A stretch of 64,000 bases of DNA. Source: DATKJY01 sp964540105. GTDB taxonomy: Bacteria > Zixibacteria > MSB-5A5 > GN15 > FEB-12. The notes beneath the pieces are model-generated. The model worked only from the letters and a program-made list of their open reading frames with translations, was not told the origin of the DNA and did no database searches. Of this stretch, positions 24,475 to 32,966 are shown one piece after another (the first letter of the stretch is position 1; each line of letters opens with the position of its first letter). The position numbers and the translations under genes are program-made. The stretch spans positions 310,001 through 374,000 of the forward strand of contig CAZILL010000002.1 in NCBI GenBank assembly GCA_964540105.1. Direction: 5' to 3'.

Positions 24475-26454
24475 TCACGGATTTTTGTCGCGCCAACGGA
24501 TTTCCGGTGCAATCCGGTTTTCGAAGAGAAGGTCGGATGAAAACTGGTAGTAGGCTTGCACCCTTCTCTTCAGCCTTTCCGCCAGATCTGGGTTCCGCTC
24601 ACCAATATCATGTGTGTAATCCCCAGTCGAGACATCGTAGACAAGCGGTCTCCGCTTCTCCTGTCCGGCGATGACCAGATACTTGTCTTCGATCCACCCC
24701 AGATGATCATCTGTGATCCAGAACGCGAACCCGTTGCTGTCTGCGAGCGAGAACAGATCACGCCCCATCGCCGCGTGATACGGCAGCCGCATGAACTCCG
24801 CCACGGTCGGAAGGATGTCCGTCTGCGACCCGATCACCGACCGAACGGCCGGTTCGATCAATTTGGGTCCGTAGAACAACAAAGGGACTTGCTGGTTTTC
24901 GTATACGTTCAGACCGGTATGATGGGTATGATCTCCGGTTATGATGAACAGCGTGCGATCAAAATACGACTCCAGCCGAACCTTCTCGAAAAACTGCCCC
25001 AACGCCCAATCGGAATACCGGTAGGCATTGAGATACCGCGCATCGGTATGGTCCGATTCCGTCAGGAGATCGTGGCTCCCATCCGGTGATGATCCCGGCG
25101 CATGCGTCGAAACCGAAATCACAAAACCGAAGAACGGTTTGTCACTGACGGCGCGAAATTCAGTCAGCGCCCGATCGAAAATGAACTCATCGTCATACCC
25201 CCACTCCTTGAACTCCCCGCCACAGTCCGCCATGTCGCTTGCCGAGATCTGTTTGTCGAAGAGCTCATGGGTGAACATCATCCCCAGGTTCTCGAAATCA
25301 AGAATGCCCCCTGTCACCAGAACCGACGCATACCCCCTTTCTTTCAGCAATCGGCTCAGCGATCCGAAGTTGTTCCCCAATTCCGGACGACGAAGGGTCG
25401 GTAAGCCTGTTCGCTCCGGAAAGCCGGTCAGAGTGCAGAATGTGCCCGATGTTGTTCGATAGCCCGACGCGAAGAAGTGATTGAATCCCAGCCCCTCGGA
25501 GCAGAGTCGATTGAACTGGGGGGTCACACCCAGCGTGTCTCCCATGAGCCCCGTGTATTTTCCTGTCCAACTCTCCATGAGGAGAACGACCACGTTGTAC
25601 GGGCGAAACGTGTCCCCCTTCGAACTCTCCGTCCGTCTGAAAATCGGGTACCTGGGGTCGATCCGACGTGTGGAATCAAGCCCCAGTAGTCCGAGCGTTA
25701 CTTCCTGTGCAACAGTCGCGTCCATGATCCTCGGCGCCGCTCGCAAATCCCATGCCCGCAGCGCGCTGTAGGCGCCGTTGAGGGTCAGGATATTGACGCT
25801 TCGAAAGTTGCTAACGAACGAATCGGCCATGCGGAGCGGAACCCGCTGCAGTCCGCCTCTGGCCAGCACGACCATCAATGGCAAGGCCAGTCCGTACACG
25901 AGCGCTCGCCGCCTGATCGAGATTGGCGACGTCTCCTGCACGCGAAGCCGCCGCGCGAGGTATAGTGTAGAGCCGACCAGCACGGCCAGCCCCAGCAAGC
26001 CCGCCACGCACAGCGCCGGACTATCCAGAAACGCCGTTTTGACGATCGGAATCATCTCACTGTTGAAATTGACCCGTGCTTCGTAGCTAAGATGCTTTTG
26101 CGAGTAGCGATAGTACAGCAGATCAGACAACTCGAGCACATAGAGCACGACCATGACCATCTGAACGAGTAGAATCCAGAGCCAGCGGTAGATTCGCGAG
26201 TTGTTCAGATAGGGAAGGTGGGTGAGGACAAGAATACCGGCGAAGAAGACGCCGATAATTGCTCCATCAAAGCGAACTCCGTGCGCAAAGCCCCGCAGGA
26301 CTTCGCTGGTCGCAACCCCTGCAAACTCCAGCGGATATCGCAATAAGAAGAGCAACCGAAATACCGAAAACAGACCTATCGTTGCCGCCAGGCTGGCTGC
26401 GAAGAAGAGGAATTCCTTGCCGCGAATCGGTTTGGCCGCGGCGAAGCCGTTCAT
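24475..26454 (-). CDS. LtaS/sulfatase-family membrane phosphoglycerol or phosphoethanolamine transferase
   Basis: A 659-residue protein. Five or so membrane helices occupy residues 15-175, followed by an alkaline-phosphatase-superfamily domain from about 265. Visible are VVLLMESWTGKY (first metal site, Glu), GYRTTSGTFCTLTGFP (candidate catalytic Thr), WGYDDEFIFDRAL, STHAPGSSP and the second metal site TGDHTHHTG. The layout equals lipoteichoic-acid-synthase-like and OpgB-like enzymes, which transfer phosphoglycerol-type groups to envelope glycans or lipids on the outer face of the inner membrane. In a Gram-negative cell the acceptor would be a periplasmic glycan or lipid; it is not identified. 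It overlaps secA by four bases (ATGA). Confidence 0.85.
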   Translation of the reverse strand: MNGFAAAKPIRGKEFLFFAASLAATIGLFSVFRLLFLLRYPLEFAGVATSEVLRGFAHGVRFDGAIIGVFFAGILVLTHLPYLNNSRIYRWLWILLVQMVMVVLYVLELSDLLYYRYSQKHLSYEARVNFNSEMIPIVKTAFLDSPALCVAGLLGLAVLVGSTLYLARRLRVQETSPISIRRRALVYGLALPLMVVLARGGLQRVPLRMADSFVSNFRSVNILTLNGAYSALRAWDLRAAPRIMDATVAQEVTLGLLGLDSTRRIDPRYPIFRRTESSKGDTFRPYNVVVLLMESWTGKYTGLMGDTLGVTPQFNRLCSEGLGFNHFFASGYRTTSGTFCTLTGFPERTGLPTLRRPELGNNFGSLSRLLKERGYASVLVTGGILDFENLGMMFTHELFDKQISASDMADCGGEFKEWGYDDEFIFDRALTEFRAVSDKPFFGFVISVSTHAPGSSPDGSHDLLTESDHTDARYLNAYRYSDWALGQFFEKVRLESYFDRTLFIITGDHTHHTGLNVYENQQVPLLFYGPKLIEPAVRSVIGSQTDILPTVAEFMRLPYHAAMGRDLFSLADSNGFAFWITDDHLGWIEDKYLVIAGQEKRRPLVYDVSTGDYTHDIGERNPDLAERLKRRVQAYYQFSSDLLFENRIAPEIRWRDKNP

Positions 26455-29426
26455 TCACCGGCCCCGTGACACTTCTTGTATTTCTTGCCGCTCCCGCACG
26501 GACAAGGATCATTGCGTCCCACTTTTGGCGCGTCGCGTCTGACCGGCTGCACTGATTGGGTTCCGGCTTGCGATGCGGCCGCCATCGGGTTCGGCTCGTT
26601 TTCACCCGACGGATTCTGCACGGCCGAGGCGAGTCCCATATTGGTGCTCTCTGCATGGTGCGCCACCATCGCCGGTCGTCTCTGTTCGGCGCGCGCCCGC
26701 TCGGGAACGTTGACCTGCAATTTATACACCAGATTGACAATCTCTTTGTCGATCGTCTCGATCATTGTCTGGAAGATCGTGAACGCCTCCCGCTTGTAAA
26801 TGTCGATCGGCTTTCCCATCCCGCCATGATATGCCCGCAGACCGATACCGGCGCGAAGCTCATCCATCTCCGCCAAATGATCCCGCCAATGGCGATCGAT
26901 CGTCGACAGCACCGCGTAACGCTCCAGCTGCCGCATAATCGCAACGCCGTAAGCTGTCTCTTTCTGCGTGTAGAACGCCATAACCGCTCCGAGCACATGC
27001 TCTTTGAGCGATTCGCGCGTCAACTTCGGAATATCCTCCGGTTTGAACTGCAAGTTCAGAAGGTAAATCTTCCGCAGCTCCTCGGTGAAGCTGGTCAGAT
27101 TCCAATTCTCGGGATACTCCTTCTCCGGGCAGTTCGCCTCGATCAGTCCTTCCAGAACCGAATCGATCAGTTCGCCCACTTCATCCTTGATCGATTCGCG
27201 TTCCAACGCGGCCAAACGGCGTTCGTAGATCCATTTCCGCTGGACATTCATCACATCGTCATATTCCAGCGTATGCTTGCGGATCGCGAAATTCTGCGCC
27301 TCAACCTTCTTCTGCGCCCGTTCAATGGCCTTGGTCACCATCCGATGCGTGATCACTTCCCCTTCTTTAACCCCAAGGCGATCCATGATCGCCCCGAGGC
27401 GATCCCCGCCGAACAGTCGCATCAGGTCATCTTCGAGCGACAGGTAAAAGATCGACGAGCCCGGATCCCCCTGCCGACCGGAGCGCCCACGCAACTGACG
27501 ATCGATCCGCCGCGACTCATGCCGTTCCGTGCCGACAATATGCAGTCCGCCCAGCTCCACCACTCCGGGGCCAAGTTTGATATCCGTGCCGCGCCCCGCC
27601 ATGTTGGTCGCGATCGTTATTGACCCTTTCTGACCGGCGTTCGCCACAATCTCGGCTTCGCGCTGATGCTGCTTGGCGTTGAGTACGTTGTGCGGTACTC
27701 CAGCGCGCTTCAACATGCGTGAAAGCGTCTCCGACACTTCCACCGACACTGTTCCCACCAGCACCGGCTGTCCCTTTTGGTACTTTTCCGTGAGTTCCTC
27801 AACCACCGCGTTGTATTTCTCGCGGCGGGTTCGAAAGATTTGATCTTCCATATCTGCGCGAACACAGGGTTGATTCGTCGGTATGACTGCCACATCCAGC
27901 TTGTAGATTTCCCAGAATTCCGGCGCTTCCGTCTCCGCGGTCCCCGTCATACCGGCCAGCTTCTCATACATGCGGAAGTAATTCTGAAGGGTAATCGTCG
28001 CCAGCGTCTGCGTCTCCGCCTCGATCTTCACTCCTTCTTTGGCTTCGATCGCCTGATGCAATCCATCCGAATACCGTCGCCCGGGCAGAATGCGGCCGGT
28101 GAATTCATCGACAATCATCACCCGCCCGTCCTGAAGGACATATTCGACATCCTTTTCATACAGCGAGTAGGCTCGCAGCAACTGGTTGATGGCGTGCACC
28201 TTCTCCGAGCGTTCGGCGTGTACTTTGTAGAGAGCGTCCGTTCGTTTCTGCCGCTCCTCGGGTGAAAGCGTCAGGTCTCCGTCCATCTCCGAGAGCATCG
28301 TCGACAGGTCGGGAATCTCGAAAAGCTTCTGTTCTTCCTTTGAGAACTGCTGGTTCCCGAGGTCCGTCAGCGCAATCGTGTGCTCCCGCTCGTCGATATA
28401 GTAGTAGAGCCGATCATCGACTTCGTGCAGTTTCTTGTCGCGCATATAGGCCGACTCGACGTCGCTCATCAGTTTCTTCATCCCTTGCTCTTTGAGCAGC
28501 TTGAGCAAACGGTTGTTCTTTGGGGCGCCGCGGTTCGCCGCCAGCAGAAGCGTGCCGGCCTCGAATTCATCATCCGATTTTTGCCCGCTGATCAATTTCT
28601 CCGCTTTTGACACCATGTCGTTGACCAGCGCCGTCTGTTTGCGCACGAGGAGTTCCACCGTCGGGCGCATCTCGCGATAGCGGTCATGCACCATCGTTTC
28701 TTCCACCAGGCCCGATATAATCAACGGGGTTCTGGCCTCGTCGACCAAAATCGAATCCACTTCGTCAATGATCGCGTAGTGGTAGTTCCGGTGGACGCGA
28801 TCCTCGGCCCGCTGAGCCATATTGTCGCGCAGGTAGTCGAATCCGAATTCATTGGCCGTGCCGAACGTCACGTCGCACTCGTACATTGTGCGTCGCTCGG
28901 CGTTGGACATCTGGTTCTGGATGACCCCCACCGTCAGGCCGAGATACTCATAAATTCTCCCCATCCACTCACGGTCTCTTCGGGCCAGATAATCGTTGAC
29001 CGTGACGATGTGCACCCCCTTGCCGGTCAGGGCGTTCAAGTAGGTGGGCAGAGTCGCTACCAGCGTTTTCCCCTCGCCCGTGGCCATTTCCGCGATCTTT
29101 CCTTGATGTAATTCGATGCCGCCGATCAATTGCACGTCGAAATGCACCATATTCCATTCCGTCGCGAGATCCACCACCTCCCAGCTTTTCCCCAGGTTTC
29201 GTCGACACGCTTCCTTGACCACTGCGAACGCTTCTGTCATCAGATCGTCGAGCGTTTCCCCCTTCTCAATCCGCTCTCGAAATTCCGCCGTTTTCGCTAC
29301 CAGTTGCTCATCGCTGAGCTTCTGATACTCGTCAAAGAACGCATTGATTTCAACGACGAACGGCTCTAATTTCTTTGCGTCTCGCTCATGCTTTGTCCCG
29401 AATATTCGTGTAATGAAGTTCTTCAT
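26451..29426 (-). CDS. secA: Preprotein translocase ATPase SecA
   Basis: A 991-residue protein with all SecA landmarks. These include the Walker A segment MATGEGKT (near residue 111), DEVDSILVDEART (near 220), NMAGRGTDIKLG, the RQLRGRSGRQGDPGSS helicase motif and the C-terminal zinc finger CPCGSGKKYKKCHG that binds SecB or phospholipid. SecA drives proteins through SecYEG at the cytosolic membrane face. Length exceeds the E. coli enzyme (901), owing to an insertion around residues 275-400. A longer SecA of this type is usual in Bacteroidota-like lineages. It heads the leftward group with the sulfatase and two-CW genes. Confidence 0.97.
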   Translation of the reverse strand: MKNFITRIFGTKHERDAKKLEPFVVEINAFFDEYQKLSDEQLVAKTAEFRERIEKGETLDDLMTEAFAVVKEACRRNLGKSWEVVDLATEWNMVHFDVQLIGGIELHQGKIAEMATGEGKTLVATLPTYLNALTGKGVHIVTVNDYLARRDREWMGRIYEYLGLTVGVIQNQMSNAERRTMYECDVTFGTANEFGFDYLRDNMAQRAEDRVHRNYHYAIIDEVDSILVDEARTPLIISGLVEETMVHDRYREMRPTVELLVRKQTALVNDMVSKAEKLISGQKSDDEFEAGTLLLAANRGAPKNNRLLKLLKEQGMKKLMSDVESAYMRDKKLHEVDDRLYYYIDEREHTIALTDLGNQQFSKEEQKLFEIPDLSTMLSEMDGDLTLSPEERQKRTDALYKVHAERSEKVHAINQLLRAYSLYEKDVEYVLQDGRVMIVDEFTGRILPGRRYSDGLHQAIEAKEGVKIEAETQTLATITLQNYFRMYEKLAGMTGTAETEAPEFWEIYKLDVAVIPTNQPCVRADMEDQIFRTRREKYNAVVEELTEKYQKGQPVLVGTVSVEVSETLSRMLKRAGVPHNVLNAKQHQREAEIVANAGQKGSITIATNMAGRGTDIKLGPGVVELGGLHIVGTERHESRRIDRQLRGRSGRQGDPGSSIFYLSLEDDLMRLFGGDRLGAIMDRLGVKEGEVITHRMVTKAIERAQKKVEAQNFAIRKHTLEYDDVMNVQRKWIYERRLAALERESIKDEVGELIDSVLEGLIEANCPEKEYPENWNLTSFTEELRKIYLLNLQFKPEDIPKLTRESLKEHVLGAVMAFYTQKETAYGVAIMRQLERYAVLSTIDRHWRDHLAEMDELRAGIGLRAYHGGMGKPIDIYKREAFTIFQTMIETIDKEIVNLVYKLQVNVPERARAEQRRPAMVAHHAESTNMGLASAVQNPSGENEPNPMAAASQAGTQSVQPVRRDAPKVGRNDPCPCGSGKKYKKCHGAGE

Positions 29427-29536
29427 CTATCCTTCTCTGTGATCAATTCCAAGGCGGTAACATAATACAGATCATTAATCTAATCAACCACCCTGAAACG
29501 GGCGCCAAAGCGACGACAGAAGTTATGCCAAACCTA

Positions 29537-29726
29537 GCTCTTTGGGCTGCGCACCTCCAACTCCCCCTCGCCCCGACCCTGGGCGGGGAGAGCGTGCCCG
29601 ACGGGCGGGTGAGGGGAATTCTCTTCATCGATAGATCATTGGCATTGCGATCTAACCGCGAAGCACCGGGTGAGCGGAACCCTTCCCCATTCCCGCGTCG
29701 GGAAGGGGGCCCGGGGGTTAGGTCCC
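29537..29726. repeat. REP-like repeat unit, tandem copy 1
   Basis: A 190-bp unit that starts GCTCTTTGGG and ends GGTTAGGTCCC. It contains a CCCCTCGCCCCGACC/GGCGGGGAGAG palindrome, CCCGACGGGCGGGTGAGGGG and CATTCCCGCGTCGGGAAGGGGG. It is nearly identical to the copy starting 222 bp later. Related modules occur near 32.8, 44.4 and 48.4 kb. Confidence 0.85.
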
Positions 29727-29758
29727 GTTCCCCGACCGTGAAGAAAACGGCAAATCTT

Positions 29759-29950
29759 GCTCTTTGGGCGCGGCGCACCTCCAATTCCCCCTCGCCCCGA
29801 CCTTAGGCGGGGAGAGGGTGCCCGACGGGCGGGTGAGGGGAATTCTCTTCACCGATAGATCATTGGCATTGTGATCTAACCGCGAAGCGCCCGGTGAGGG
29901 GAATCCAACCCCATTCCCGTGTCGGGAAGGGGGCCCGGGGGTTAGGTCCC
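29759..29950. repeat. REP-like repeat unit, tandem copy 2
   Basis: A 192-bp unit with the same start, internal GATAGATCATTGGCATTG and end as the copy at 29537, with scattered substitutions. The two copies are separated by 32 bp of less similar sequence. Confidence 0.85.
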
Positions 29951-30223
29951 TCTCGCCTGTGCAGGAAATGGACAAACAATTCGACAGCGCCCCGCGTCGG
30001 CAATGTCTTTTTTCAATCTTATCTTCCTCAATCCCCTTTAGAAAAACTGCTGCACACCGATCATAGACGGAGAGTCCCAGCTTTCACGATACAGAAGGGG
30101 TGAAGAGACTCGAGCAGCGGGATCGAATGATTAGTGGGGGTGACAAACCGAATCCAACTTCAGAACACGAGAATAGACAGTCCTTAAGCATTAACTACAT
30201 CCAAAGAGAGGGAGAAACGTTTC

Positions 30224-32212
30224 ATGAGCTGGAAAGACATCAAAATCGGCAAGAAGCTGTATATCGGCTTCGGAATTGTACTTGGCCTTACCGCCGCCAC
30301 TGGCTGGGTCGGCTATAGCGGTTTGGAATCGGTCGGTCGAAGGGCTGAAAACGTCTCTGACGGCGAAACCAACAGGTTCTTCGCCCAGGAGATGGCAACC
30401 ATGCGCCGTGACTTCACTTCGACCGGCGACGAAAAACACGCTGAAGCTATTAGCAAGAAGTGCGACGAGCTCCTTGCAGGGATTGAGGAATGGAAAACAA
30501 CTTTCACCGTTCAGGCAGACCGGGATGCGGTCGACGATTGTCGCAAGGACGCCCAGGCATATAAGGACGGCTTCAAGGAATACCACACAGCCTTTCGTGA
30601 TGTGGAAAAGGAAGAGCTCGAGATGCGCGCTGCCGCTCGTGCGATCGAAGCAGAGATTGCAGATATGGGGAGCGAAGCTCGCGACCTGCAGATTATGATT
30701 CTCCAGGTCAGACGAAACGAGAAGGATTTCCTCGCAAGAAACGACACCAAATATTCCGAAGCGACTCTGAAGTTCGCCGGCGAATTAGCGAATGAGTGTC
30801 AGCGCATGTCCGATCGAACTCGTTCCCAGGAGACCAAACACGCCTTGACGAAGTGCGGCGACGAAGTCAAAACCTATGTTGAAGCTTTCAATACGCTTCT
30901 CGTGGGAAGGAAGGCCTGCGAGGAACAATTGCTCGAAAATCAGGCCGACAACAAAGAGTTAAGGGAGCAAATCGACCAAATCGTCGACGCCCAATTAAAG
31001 AAACTTGACTCCGATCGTGCTTCTGCCGTTTCATTGGCAGTCATCTTCGTCCTCTGCGCCATCGCGATCGGCGCCTTCGTGGCTTTCTTCATTGCGCGCG
31101 GGATTTCCCGCCCCGTTTCCGACATGGCTCGCATCGCAGAGCAAATCTCAGTTGGCGACATTCAGCATACCATCAGTATCAATTCCAAGGATGAAATCGG
31201 GACCCTTGGTGATGCCTTCCGCAAACTGATTGACTACATGAAGACTCTCGCGAATGCCGCCGAGCAGATCGCCGCCAACAACCTCACTGTGCACGTCGAG
31301 CCCAAGTCCGACAAAGACGTTTTGGGGAATTCGTTCAAGACCATGATCACCAGCCTGAGCCAGATCATTCGCCAGCTGACCGACAACGCCCGTGAGCTGG
31401 TCTCTGCCGCGACCGAAATCTCTTCCTCGTCGGAGCAGATGTCCAAGGGGGCCAAGGATCAGTCCGATCAGGTCAATCAGATCTCGACCGCTGTCGAGCA
31501 GATGACCGCCACCATCATCGAGTCGTCCCGCAACGCTGGTGACGCCAGCAACGCCTCCAAAGGTGCCGCTGAAACCGCCACCTCCGGAGGACAGATTGTC
31601 AACGATACGATCCAGGGGATGCAGAAGATCGCCGGTGTTGTCCGCGAATCAGCCGAATCAATCGGTAAGCTGGCCAAGTCGGCCGAGAAGGTCGGAGAGA
31701 TCATTGGCGTTATCGACGACATCGCCGATCAGACCAACCTTCTTGCGCTCAACGCTGCCATCGAAGCCGCCCGTGCCGGTGAACAGGGACGCGGTTTCGC
31801 GGTCGTTGCTGACGAGGTCCGCAAATTAGCCGAACGGACCGGCAAGGCGACCGGCGAAATCACCGAGATGATCAAGGGGATTCAGAAAGAGACCGCCGAG
31901 GCCGTGCACAGTATGGAAGCCGGTATCCTTGAAGTCGACAAAGGACGCGAACTGGCCGACCGGGCCGGCAATAGTCTCAACGAGATCGTCACCATGGCTC
32001 AGCGCGTGACCGATATGATCAACCAGATTGCGACCGCCTCGGAAGAGCAGTCGTCGGCCTCCGAGCAGATTTCCAAAAACATCGAGCATATTGCCTCGGT
32101 CACGAAAGAAACCGCGACCGGCGCCGAGCAGTCGGCGGCTGCCGCTGAAGAACTGAATCGTCAGGCCGACGGCCTCCAGCAGATGGTGCAGCGATTCAGG
32201 GTCAGCTCTTAA
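30224..32212 (+). CDS. Methyl-accepting chemotaxis protein
   Basis: A 662-residue transmembrane chemoreceptor. One helix lies near residues 10-30 and a second near 265-290 (SLAVIFVLCAIAIGAFVAFFI). The periplasmic domain between them is helical and contains VRRNEKDFLARND, a feature of helical-bimodular sensory domains. HAMP follows at about 290-345. The signalling domain carries the hairpin tip IDDIADQTNLLALNAAIEAARAGE, split here as DQTNLLALNAAIEAARAGE. It couples external signals to CheA/CheW. The gene is directly followed by cheW. No CheA, CheY or methylase gene is nearby. The ligand is unknown. Confidence 0.95.
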   Translation: MSWKDIKIGKKLYIGFGIVLGLTAATGWVGYSGLESVGRRAENVSDGETNRFFAQEMATMRRDFTSTGDEKHAEAISKKCDELLAGIEEWKTTFTVQADRDAVDDCRKDAQAYKDGFKEYHTAFRDVEKEELEMRAAARAIEAEIADMGSEARDLQIMILQVRRNEKDFLARNDTKYSEATLKFAGELANECQRMSDRTRSQETKHALTKCGDEVKTYVEAFNTLLVGRKACEEQLLENQADNKELREQIDQIVDAQLKKLDSDRASAVSLAVIFVLCAIAIGAFVAFFIARGISRPVSDMARIAEQISVGDIQHTISINSKDEIGTLGDAFRKLIDYMKTLANAAEQIAANNLTVHVEPKSDKDVLGNSFKTMITSLSQIIRQLTDNARELVSAATEISSSSEQMSKGAKDQSDQVNQISTAVEQMTATIIESSRNAGDASNASKGAAETATSGGQIVNDTIQGMQKIAGVVRESAESIGKLAKSAEKVGEIIGVIDDIADQTNLLALNAAIEAARAGEQGRGFAVVADEVRKLAERTGKATGEITEMIKGIQKETAEAVHSMEAGILEVDKGRELADRAGNSLNEIVTMAQRVTDMINQIATASEEQSSASEQISKNIEHIASVTKETATGAEQSAAAAEELNRQADGLQQMVQRFRVSS

Positions 32213-32242
32213 GTGCCGATAGTATCGGAAAAAGGAAACGCC

Positions 32243-32716
32243 ATGAGTGTTACTACGAAAAGCAGCATCGACGACCTGATTCAGCTCGTGACCTTCAATC
32301 TCGGCAGCGAGGAATACGGCATCGACATCCTTCGCGTGCAGGAGATCAACCGCATGGTCGAGATCACGCAGGTGCCGCGGGCCCCTCATTACGTCGAGGG
32401 GGTTATCAACCTGCGCGGCAAAGTGATTCCGGTTATCGATCTGCGCAAGAAACTCGACCTGCCGCTCAAAGAGCGCGACAAGAACTCGCGGATCATTGTC
32501 TGCGATGTCGGCGGGTCCGTGATGGGTATGATTGTTGACGCCGTCTCCGAGGTTCTCCGCATCCCGGGTTCGACCGTCGAACCCCCGCCGAATATCGTCG
32601 TCTCTGAATGTGCCGACTATATCAGCGGAGTGGTGAAACTCGAGGAACGTCTGATCATGTTCCTCGATATTACCGGCATCGCCGCCGAGGTCAATCAGGT
32701 GGCCGCCACCGCTTAG
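32243..32716 (+). CDS. cheW: Chemotaxis coupling protein CheW
   Basis: A 157-residue CheW domain protein. It starts at ATG 32243 behind AAAGGAAACG and contains LVTFNLGSEEYGIDILRVQEI, split as FNLGSEEYGIDILRVQEI, plus PHYVEGVINLRGKVIPVIDL, split as EGVINLRGKVIPVIDL, and VDAVSEVLRI. CheW links chemoreceptors to the CheA kinase in the cytosol. It lies 30 bp after the chemoreceptor gene, so the two make a small receptor-coupler operon. A family A hairpin (32749-32790) follows. Confidence 0.94.
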   Translation: MSVTTKSSIDDLIQLVTFNLGSEEYGIDILRVQEINRMVEITQVPRAPHYVEGVINLRGKVIPVIDLRKKLDLPLKERDKNSRIIVCDVGGSVMGMIVDAVSEVLRIPGSTVEPPPNIVVSECADYISGVVKLEERLIMFLDITGIAAEVNQVAATA

Positions 32717-32748
32717 GTGGGCGTCTACAATAGAGTTCTCTATCGTTA

Positions 32749-32790
32749 CGGCAGGTCTTGTCCCGGCTTCAACCGGGATGTGACCTGCCG
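32749..32790. repeat. Family A palindromic hairpin, copy 4
   Basis: Perfect outer stem CGGCAGGTC/GACCTGCCG, unpaired TTG/TGT, inner stem TCCCGG/CCGGGA. This is the cleanest example of the family and lies 32 bp after cheW. Confidence 0.8.
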
Positions 32791-32836
32791 TCTTCATACG
32801 TTACTCCAGCTGGCGTGCATCAGAAGGTACCAGAAG

Positions 32837-32890
32837 GAATTCCTCTCCTCGGGGAGAGGATGTCGCGAAGCGACAGGTGAGGGGAATTCC
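32837..32890. repeat. REP-like palindrome
   Basis: GGAATTCCTCTCC at the left is answered by GAGGGGAATTCC at the right, with an inner CTCCTCGGGGAG hairpin and TCGCGAAGCGA. It is the same family as the units at 29.5, 44.4 and 48.4 kb. It precedes hypF. Confidence 0.75.
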
Positions 32891-32966
32891 CCAACCAGCA
32901 TCTTACGGTTGCGTTCAGGTCATGTTTTTCCCTGCTAAAGGTGTGTCCTGGAGCTATATTCCTCCC

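Larger units (their letters stand above)
29427..30223. other. Repeat-rich divergent intergenic region
   Basis: This 797-bp stretch separates secA from the chemoreceptor gene. The first half is the tandem palindromic repeat described separately (29537-29950). The last 270 bp before the chemoreceptor hold no gene; AGAGAGGGAG at 30205-30214 is its ribosome binding site. No clear -35/-10 pair was found. Confidence 0.6.

Noticed and set aside
29525..29806. Open frames across the tandem repeat before the chemoreceptor
   Set aside because: They exist on both strands only because the palindromic repeat units lack stops. Translations are mirror-like and unsupported.
31826..32797. Long minus-strand frame opposite the chemoreceptor and cheW
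   Set aside because: His/Asp/Gly-rich antisense shadow of two well-supported genes.
32877..32966. Earlier start for hypF
   Set aside because: The extension covers a REP-like palindrome, has no ribosome site, and lies before the conserved acylphosphatase start.
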